In this document: piece by piece, positions 58,082 to 64,000 of the stretch
Position numbering within the stretch: the first letter of the stretch is position 1
How the letters are laid out: each line of letters begins with the position of its first letter
Notes under the pieces: generated by a model
The model's database searches: none
What the model was told of the DNA's origin: nothing
The model's input: only the letters and a program-made list of their open reading frames with translations
Source: Paenibacillus sp. GM2
GTDB lineage: Bacteria; Bacillota; Bacilli; Paenibacillales; Paenibacillaceae
Direction of reading: 5' to 3'
Assembly (NCBI RefSeq): GCF_900069005.2
Contig: NZ_LN831278.1
Coordinates: 112,587-176,586 of the forward strand
Length of the DNA: 64,000 nt
Made by a program: the position numbers and the translations under genes

Positions 58082-58400
58082 ATGAAATACAACGTTATCT
58101 ATGCTGATCCACCATAGCGATATCAACAATGCAAAAGATAAGTTTGTAGAAAATCATTATCGAACGATGAACTTGAATGTTATCTTAACTTACCAATTAA
58201 CATCTCTAACAAAAGTAATGGTTGCTTCCTAGCATGTCGCAAATCAGCAATAATGTTATACCGAGTTTTGAAGTTTTATGGAAGGACGAATAAAGTGGAA
58301 TAAAGTATGAAAAGGTTGCCACGAATAGAGAAAACAAATTCATCTTAAGCACAGTCTTGAAGTATTTTGTAAAGGCTATTTAATTCTAGCGCCAATATAA
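58082..58400 (+). pseudogene. Decayed MT-A70-type adenine methyltransferase
   Basis: ATG at 58082 opens MKYNVIYADPP, then a TAG stands where the catalytic DPPW needs TGG. Later frames keep RYQQ, VENHYRTMN and LPINI, all in the order and spacing of MT-A70 enzymes, with further stops and shifts. The rest of the 57962-58639 gap holds nothing else I can name; the promoter of the downstream operon should lie in 58480-58630. Confidence 0.65.
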
Positions 58401-58639
58401 GTTAAAGAATAATTATGAAAAAATAATCTGAGGAGAATTGATTTTTCTTAAGTCATTTGAAATTGAATTTTGTATTTAAGGAATAATTAGGCTTAGTATC
58501 ATAGGTAACTAAATCAAGAGTTTAATTTATTCCACATATTTGTATATAGATGTTGTACAATAATTAGAATAACGAACACCTCTAGAATGAAATCTATATA
58601 TATGGTATCCTGGAACAAAAAGAGCTAGGTGATCTATTT

Positions 58640-59896
58640 ATGGCTAATCATAATATACTTGATTTATTCTCTGGTGCTGGGGGAATGGCAGAAGGATTTT
58701 TGCAAGCAGGGTTTAAGGTTCCCAATGCCTGCGATTATAGTAAAGAGGCATCTGAAACATATCAATTTCGACATAAACAACTTGGATATACTAATTCGAT
58801 ATTTCATCAAGGGGATATAAAAGAATTAACTAAATCTGATTTCCTTCGAGACTTTTTAAATGGTAACCCTATATCAGTTGTCGTTGGTGGTCCACCTTGT
58901 CAAGGATTTAGTTTGACAGGGAAGAGGGATAAAAAAGATCCTCGTAATTACTTATTCTTAGATTATCTGAAAATAGTGAAAATGGTAAAGCCTAAATATT
59001 TTGTAATGGAGAATGTAGAAGGGATACTATCTTTTACAGTTGATAGGGTAAAAGCAGTTAGTGGGACAGTTTATGAAAATATTACAGTACCAGAAATAAT
59101 AGTTCGCGAAGCAGAGAAATTTGGATATTGTGTTAGATATAAATTATTGAATGCAAAAAATTATGGAGTGCCTCAAAATCGACCGCGAGTTATATTCTTA
59201 GGGCATCAGGTAACGAAGATTAATCAAAAGGTTATCGACCTTGTACCACCACCTAATTTTCCTCAGGAGCATAATTATATTATTACGGTAGAAGAAGCTA
59301 TTTCTGATTTGAGGTTTTTAAAGAATGGTCAGTCTTCAACACAGTATAACAAAAGATATAAACTATCTGAATATCAAAGTAATCTCAGGGGAGGCCTCAC
59401 TCCAAATATAAATGGGTTTCCAATAGAATCGCTTCGTTTATCTAACCATGATGCCTCGAAGCATGGAGAGAATGTGGTGGAACGCTTTAAGATGTTGCGA
59501 CAGAGCGAAAGCATTGCTCAACTATTGTCACGTTTAGATGAAGATGAAAAAGAAAAATATTACACGAGAAAATATAGATGTGCAAAATTACATAAATCTA
59601 AAGTAGCTCCAACTATCCTTACTTTACCGGATGACATTGTTCACTATGACCCAAATAACCCCAGAATTCTTACTGTAAGGGAACTTGCACGACTTCAATC
59701 ATTCGATGATTCATTTCAGTTTTTGGGAAATAGAACTACTGGTGGTTATAGGCGAAAATTTGAGACACCTCAATATACTCAAGTAGGAAATGCTGTTCCA
59801 CCTTTATTCGCAAAAGCTATTGCATTAGAGATAATGAATGCTTTAACTAAAAAAGAAAATGAGAAGGGTGAGACATATGCCAGTCTTGCACTTTAG
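58640..59896 (+). CDS. DNA (cytosine-5) methyltransferase
   Basis: 418 residues. Motif I ILDLFSGAGGMAEGF, motif IV GGPPCQGFSLTG with catalytic Cys87, motif VI FVMENVEGIL, motif VIII PQNRPRVIFLG, motif IX RELARLQSFDDSF, motif X QVGNAVPPLFAKAI; the target-recognition region is short (about 225-310). It methylates cytosine in a specific site. No adjacent type II endonuclease is seen. The 3' end overlaps the next gene by 20 bases, so expression is coupled to the ATPase-receiver-protease genes. Start ATG 58640 has AGGTGA upstream. Confidence 0.95.
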   Translation: MANHNILDLFSGAGGMAEGFLQAGFKVPNACDYSKEASETYQFRHKQLGYTNSIFHQGDIKELTKSDFLRDFLNGNPISVVVGGPPCQGFSLTGKRDKKDPRNYLFLDYLKIVKMVKPKYFVMENVEGILSFTVDRVKAVSGTVYENITVPEIIVREAEKFGYCVRYKLLNAKNYGVPQNRPRVIFLGHQVTKINQKVIDLVPPPNFPQEHNYIITVEEAISDLRFLKNGQSSTQYNKRYKLSEYQSNLRGGLTPNINGFPIESLRLSNHDASKHGENVVERFKMLRQSESIAQLLSRLDEDEKEKYYTRKYRCAKLHKSKVAPTILTLPDDIVHYDPNNPRILTVRELARLQSFDDSFQFLGNRTTGGYRRKFETPQYTQVGNAVPPLFAKAIALEIMNALTKKENEKGETYASLAL

Positions 59897-61913
59897 TTCA
59901 TCAACCAATCTTAAGGACTTGGTAGGAAGAAGATTAGTGACTAATAAAATCTCTGCCATATTCGAATTGGTAAAAAACTCCTTTGATGCAGATGCAGATG
60001 AAGTAAAGGTAATAATTGATCCTGATGCTGATTTGTTAATAATTAGTGATGATGGAACAGGCATGGATCTAAATGACATAAAAGAAAAATGGATGGTAAT
60101 AGGGACTGATAATAAAAAAGGGGAAAATTTAACACCAAAAGGTAGACCTATAAATGGTGAAAAAGGTATAGGAAGGTTTTCGGTTGACAGATTGGGTAAA
60201 AAATTGAATTTGTTGACGTTAAAGGAGAAATCTAATAAGAGCGTATCCTTGGATTTTGATTGGGAGATATTTGAGGAGCAAGAGAATACGCTCATCGACG
60301 AGATTGAAATTGATTACTCCATTAATAAAGTTCTACGTAAGAAGAAGGGTGTTACATTAAACATTTCGGGGTTAAGAGATGTATGGACTGACAAAGAGGT
60401 AATAACATTAGAAAAGCGGCTTAAGGGAATGCTTTCTCCATTCTCTGATTTAGAAAATCATCCGTTTAAAATTATTCTCGATTGTAAAAAGTTTGGTTAC
60501 AACAATAAAGTTCTAGAACCTTATAAACTTAATGAAATTAGCTCATTATGGGTCGAAATGAATATAAATAGAGAAAAAGAAAATGAAATCATTTCTGAAG
60601 TTTATAGAAATGGAGCGCTTATTGAAGAAAATATATATCCCAATAAGTATAATTTTGGACCTGTCAAAGTGATAATTTACTCTTTTGATAAGGGTGATAA
60701 GCAGTCCTTCTATCATAGATTTAAGGAAAATGTAAAAGATTATGGTAATGTAAGAATATATAGGGATTTTTTTCAAATATATCCTTATGGTGAAGCCCAA
60801 AATGATTGGCTTGATCTAGAAGTAAGAAAGTCTCAGGGACATTTTCGTTTTTTGGGGGTTAGAGATATTATTGGATATATTCAAATATATCGTGAGTATA
60901 ATCCCTTATTTATCGATGCAACTAATAGACAAGGACTTGAAGAAAATCAGTCATTAGACGATTTGAGGAATTTTGTTAAAGACGAAGTTATGGCTAAACT
61001 CGAAGAGTACTTTTTTTTGAAAAAGCACAAATTGGACGATGGCCAACATATAGAACATAGAGTTAAAATCACAGAAGCAACTAAACAATTGACTACTGTA
61101 GCAAGAGACATACATAAGTTTTCACCGGAAATAGCTCGTCAAGTAGTAGATCTGTCAAAAATAATTCGCAGTAATAATCAAGAACAAGACAAGATAATTA
61201 GGAGTCAGAAACAACTTGTTGAGGTATATAAAAGACTTTCAAGCAAGGAGACATTGCTACAAGGTATTATCCATCAAGTGTTGATAAGGTTACAAAACAT
61301 TGAAACCGCAGTCTGGAATCAAAAAATTGATTTAGAGGATTTAGAGGGAATTGATGAAATATTAAAAGTTATTGAAGATAATGAAAAATTCATACTCGGA
61401 ACAGCAGAAGAAATCAAAGCGTATCTACTAGATGCGAGAAATTATTTATTGAAGAAAAAGGAGAAAATTAACATAAACTTATATGAACAGATGAACAGGA
61501 TAATGGGGGGATTCGAAACAACTTTAATAAACGAAAAAATTAAATTTATAATAGATGGTTCAAAACAGGTTATGTTCAAAATTGATCTGAATGATTTAAA
61601 AGTCATTATCGAAAACATGGTATCAAATTCAATAAAATCACTTAGAAAAGTTGATGAAAGGGAAAGAGAAATTAAGATAAGTTATGAAGTGTCAGTTACT
61701 AAATTAAACATTTTCTTTAAAGATAATGGAGTTGGAATTGATGAAGAGGTAATTCCTCACATCTTTAATCCCTTTTATACAACAACAGAAAGTGGCTTTG
61801 GAATGGGTTTACCTATTGTTGATGAATTAGTAAAAGGGAATAATGGAGAAATAAATTTGATGAAAACTGATATAGGTGCTGCTTTTCAACTTAGTTTTAA
61901 TCTGGGGGACTAG
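59877..61913 (+). CDS. Protein with two GHKL ATPase domains (MORC/Hsp90-like N terminus, histidine-kinase-like C terminus)
   Basis: 678 residues. The N-terminal GHKL site has FELVKNSFDADA (N34), ISDDGTGMD and NGEKGIGRFSVDRLG, like MORC/Hsp90/MutL. A transducer-like middle (about 110-380) follows, then coiled coil (about 395-450). The stretch LLQGIIHQVLIRLQNIE has His466 placed like a dimerisation phospho-His. The kinase-type ATPase domain has MVSNSIKSL, KDNGVGID, FNPFYTTT and SGFGMGLPIV. ATG 59877 follows GAGAAGGGTGA; the gene overlaps the methylase. A receiver gene follows, so phosphotransfer is likely. No membrane segment, so it senses something cytosolic. Confidence 0.87.
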   Translation: MPVLHFSSSTNLKDLVGRRLVTNKISAIFELVKNSFDADADEVKVIIDPDADLLIISDDGTGMDLNDIKEKWMVIGTDNKKGENLTPKGRPINGEKGIGRFSVDRLGKKLNLLTLKEKSNKSVSLDFDWEIFEEQENTLIDEIEIDYSINKVLRKKKGVTLNISGLRDVWTDKEVITLEKRLKGMLSPFSDLENHPFKIILDCKKFGYNNKVLEPYKLNEISSLWVEMNINREKENEIISEVYRNGALIEENIYPNKYNFGPVKVIIYSFDKGDKQSFYHRFKENVKDYGNVRIYRDFFQIYPYGEAQNDWLDLEVRKSQGHFRFLGVRDIIGYIQIYREYNPLFIDATNRQGLEENQSLDDLRNFVKDEVMAKLEEYFFLKKHKLDDGQHIEHRVKITEATKQLTTVARDIHKFSPEIARQVVDLSKIIRSNNQEQDKIIRSQKQLVEVYKRLSSKETLLQGIIHQVLIRLQNIETAVWNQKIDLEDLEGIDEILKVIEDNEKFILGTAEEIKAYLLDARNYLLKKKEKININLYEQMNRIMGGFETTLINEKIKFIIDGSKQVMFKIDLNDLKVIIENMVSNSIKSLRKVDEREREIKISYEVSVTKLNIFFKDNGVGIDEEVIPHIFNPFYTTTESGFGMGLPIVDELVKGNNGEINLMKTDIGAAFQLSFNLGD

Positions 61914-61917
61914 TAAA

Positions 61918-62592
61918 ATGGACTTAACAAGACATATTCTAATTGTAGATGACTCAAAGAATTTAGATTCAGAGATAAAACAATACAAACATATTTTTGG
62001 GAAAATTAAAGAAGAACAGCAGTTAGATTACAATATAGTTTTTCACTCGGTAAAAAAATATGAACAGGCTATTAAAGTGTTAGAGGGTGAAGAATGTACA
62101 TTTGATGTGTTGATTATTGATTATGATCTAAGACAAGCGGGAAATGAAAAATATGGGAGTGATCTAGTTAAAGAGATACGTGAAAGAATCAATAAACATT
62201 GCAAAATCATATTTTATTCCATGGGTGATTTAGTTGAAGTTTTTCCAGATAGAAATGACTTGATAAACCTTTTTAATGAAGGGATTTACCGCTTTTTGTC
62301 GAAAGATACTAGATCTAATGCTGCACAATCATATGGACAAAGTGAATTACAAGTTAGAGTGGAAACGATAATTGATGCTATTAAAAATATTGATTTTGTT
62401 CAAGTCAGTTTAGAAAGGTATTTTGCGGAATACAGTGATATTATCGTTGATGAGCGAATAAGGGTTAAGGGCAAAAAATATACAATTGAGGAAATAATAA
62501 CTTTAATTAAAAGGGATGAAGAAACGGGGAGAATATATAAGAGTAATTTGGCAGAATCTATGATTATACATAATATACTTTCAGGTGAATGA
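61918..62592 (+). CDS. Receiver-domain protein without DNA-binding domain
   Basis: 224 residues. Receiver signature: acidic pair D11-D12 in HILIVDDSKN, phospho-acceptor Asp68 in FDVLIIDYDL, Ser in IIFYSMGD, and Lys in YRFLSKD. The remaining roughly 85 residues (YFAEYSDIIVDERIRVKGKKYTIEEIITL...) are helical with no recognisable HTH or enzyme motif. The start ATG 61918 lies five bases after the ATPase stop with GGGGGA upstream. It is the expected phosphate acceptor of the preceding kinase-like protein. It overlaps the next gene (ATGA at 62589), so it probably acts on that product by contact. Confidence 0.85.
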   Translation: MDLTRHILIVDDSKNLDSEIKQYKHIFGKIKEEQQLDYNIVFHSVKKYEQAIKVLEGEECTFDVLIIDYDLRQAGNEKYGSDLVKEIRERINKHCKIIFYSMGDLVEVFPDRNDLINLFNEGIYRFLSKDTRSNAAQSYGQSELQVRVETIIDAIKNIDFVQVSLERYFAEYSDIIVDERIRVKGKKYTIEEIITLIKRDEETGRIYKSNLAESMIIHNILSGE

Positions 62593-62594
62593 AA

Positions 62595-63536
62595 ATGAAA
62601 ATAATACACTTCTATCCGAATTCTAATGGAATTAGTTTTTTAAGGGGATTTAGAAAGCACTTAACTGAAACTTACGACAGTAATTATAAATATATAAATA
62701 AGTCTGAAGATTTATATAAAGAGTTGAATATAAGAGAAAATCATACTGATATAGTGGTGTTTACGGCTCATGGGGATCGTAATTATATTATTGGTGATAA
62801 AATAAAAGGGCAAGAAACTCGACTAACAATTGATTCTTTGGAATTTTTAAGAAATTCTTTTGTATTTGCGTTTTCATGTTCTACAGGAGATTTAGGTAAA
62901 GAATTGTGCAGGAAACATAATACAATATCATATCTTGGATTCAACGATATTATTGATTTAGTAGTAGATACACGAGAGAAATCCTTCAATGAAGAGTTTT
63001 CCAAAATATTAAAACAAATTTATAATGAGGCTTTAAAAAAATCATTTGATGAATTTCTTCAAAATAATTATTCCGTCGATCAATTTGCAAAATTGATATC
63101 ACTAAACCTAAAGAGAGCTTATGTTACAATTTTATCTATGAACTGTGAGGAATTATGTAAAAGATATAATGTTAATCTTGGGAGAGCGTCTAACTTCAAG
63201 TTTATAAAAAAGCTGCATAGCGATTTATTAACAACAATAGATTCGGTAAGATCAAGGATAATTGTTCATGGTGAAGGGAAATTCATTCCTTGGTCATTCA
63301 TTGGTGATGATGTGATTAAACTGAGATTAATAGAAAAAAAACTAGAAAATACCGAGTATGCTCCTGAGAATGAATATTACAGATTCTTTCTCCTCACTTT
63401 AATAAATTATAAACTTGGAAATCAAAGTAAAGCAGTAAAGTATTTTCAAGAAGCTTCAAGGCTTTTTCCAGAATATGAGCCTTTGCGTAACTTCTCTTTT
63501 AGTCATGAAGAGATAGAACGAGATAATGTGTCTTAG
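62595..63536 (+). CDS. CHAT/caspase-like cysteine protease candidate
   Basis: About 313 residues. In the N-terminal third a His lies in DIVVFTAHGD and a Cys 36 residues later in FVFAFSCSTGDLGKEL, both after hydrophobic strands. This is the His-Cys dyad layout of CHAT and C14 caspase-like proteases; GYLGF-like YLGFND follows as in CHAT domains. The C-terminal part is helical, with a TPR-like segment (INYKLGNQSKAVKYFQEASRLFPEY). ATG 62595 lies 6 bases after AGGTGA; ATG 62589 overlapping the receiver stop is the alternative. It is the likely effector of the operon, gated by the receiver. Activity is inferred. Confidence 0.65.
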   Translation: MKIIHFYPNSNGISFLRGFRKHLTETYDSNYKYINKSEDLYKELNIRENHTDIVVFTAHGDRNYIIGDKIKGQETRLTIDSLEFLRNSFVFAFSCSTGDLGKELCRKHNTISYLGFNDIIDLVVDTREKSFNEEFSKILKQIYNEALKKSFDEFLQNNYSVDQFAKLISLNLKRAYVTILSMNCEELCKRYNVNLGRASNFKFIKKLHSDLLTTIDSVRSRIIVHGEGKFIPWSFIGDDVIKLRLIEKKLENTEYAPENEYYRFFLLTLINYKLGNQSKAVKYFQEASRLFPEYEPLRNFSFSHEEIERDNVS

Positions 63537-63595
63537 TAAACCTAAGCAATTAACTTGTTGAATTGATATGACTTTGACTATCATAATTTGAGATT

Positions 63596-63632
63596 AAGTG
63601 GTTTCCTACTTTAGTAGCGAGGCCACTTTTTT
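63596..63632 (+). terminator. Terminator of the methylase-ATPase-receiver-protease operon
   Basis: AAGTGG and CCACTT close a hairpin with an inner CTAC-TTTA-GTAG stem, followed by TTTTTT. It lies 60 bases after the protease gene stop and closes the operon. Confidence 0.75.
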
Positions 63633-63767
63633 CGTTTAATATACTTACTACTCACCGTGAATATCCTGTTTAAAGTTACCGCTTCTTTTGATGTAAGATG
63701 AATAGAAAGTGGTATCATTTTGGAAACTTTTTTGAATAAATAGTATTAATAAAAGGTGTAAGATTAC

Positions 63768-64000
63768 CTAGTTGTTTACCTTCCCGTTCTCCTCCCTCAA
63801 CTCAATAATCTCCCGAATATCACTAATCTCTAGCGCCTCCGCTATTCTTTCAATATGACTGAAGCTGATGCTCTCGCGTTTGCCGTTAGCGAGCTCACTT
63901 AGTGCTGCATGTCGAACATCGGAAAGCCTGGATAATTCCCTCAAGGATATTTTATGTTTTTTGGTTAGTTCCCCGATTTTAACGACAACTTTCTTCCCCA
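63768..64000 (-). CDS. XRE-family HTH regulator, start at window edge
   Basis: About 77 codons are readable on the minus strand: KIGELTKKHKISLRELSRL, SDVRHAALSELANGKRESI and FSHIERIAEALEIS form a complete Cro/C1-type HTH, followed by a Glu-rich tail and a TAG at 63770-63768. The first visible bases are TG GGG AAG AAA, so the start codon (NTG) is probably cut by the window edge and the protein is nearly complete. Such regulators often control neighbouring defence genes. No other gene lies between it and the operon terminator. Confidence 0.8.
   Translation of the reverse strand, partial: GKKVVVKIGELTKKHKISLRELSRLSDVRHAALSELANGKRESISFSHIERIAEALEISDIREIIELREENGKVNN

Noticed and set aside
58640-63536. 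Classical type II restriction-modification or DISARM
   Set aside because: There is a methylase but no restriction endonuclease, and none of the DISARM helicase, phospholipase-D or DUF1998 genes is present.

Overview
The window looks like a Paenibacillus-type chromosome: a spore-forming Gram-positive with strong AGGAGG ribosome sites. Supporting genes are a spore photoproduct lyase pair (splA/splB), a sporulenol-synthase-type cyclase (sqhC), SLH-anchored xylanase, many ABC sugar and phosphonate importers, and PerR/Fur-style boxes. From about 1 to 45 kb the DNA is of moderate GC and metabolic. From about 45.2 kb to the right end it is visibly AT-rich and carries accessory genes, broken genes and defence-like genes.

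Left part (1-45 kb). A minus-strand carboxynorspermidine (polyamine) operon has a long structured leader (1-2666). Next come a secreted erythromycin-esterase-family protein and an OmpR-type two-component pair (3.2-6.8 kb). A DeoR regulator is divergent from a complete 2-aminoethylphosphonate import and degradation operon ending in phnW-phnX (6.9-13.5 kb). A cupin and a small lipoprotein follow. A Fur-boxed Btr-like AraC regulator and a siderophore-binding lipoprotein lie at 14.9-17.7 kb. A large GH10 xylanase with SLH repeats (17.7-21.7 kb) precedes ahpC-ahpF behind a PerR box (22.1-24.4 kb). A LacI regulator is divergent from an ABC sugar importer, GH4 glycosidase, PfkB kinase and a secreted beta-helix lyase-like protein, probably pectin-related (24.8-33.2 kb). 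Then come a frameshifted sqhC, splA-splB, a KtrB-type potassium transporter with a short hairpin leader, a WYL regulator, an internally deleted alpha/beta-hydrolase next to a DUF2785 protein, YitT, a Doc/AbrB toxin-antitoxin pair, VanZ-like and cohesin/stalk-domain proteins.

Right part (45-64 kb). This holds an AlbA_2/GHKL protein, four 11-bp tandem repeats, an IS110 remnant, a WYL regulator with a VOC protein, and an OLD-family ATPase/TOPRIM nuclease broken by one base. It also holds a two-TM protein, a UPF1-like helicase fused to a PD-(D/E)XK-like nuclease, a decayed VOC copy, a protein with two HEPN RNxxxH motifs, and a decayed MT-A70 methylase.

The most interesting unit is a tight four-gene operon at 58640-63536. 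It encodes a C5-cytosine DNA methyltransferase, a protein with two GHKL ATPase domains (MORC/Hsp90-like at the N terminus, histidine-kinase-like at the C terminus), a receiver protein with no DNA-binding domain, and a CHAT/caspase-like His-Cys protease candidate. It reads as a methylation-linked phosphorelay ending in a protease, possibly an undescribed abortive-infection-type defence system. Function is inferred from motifs only. Two independent one-base frameshifts (sqhC, OLD) may be real mutations or sequencing errors.
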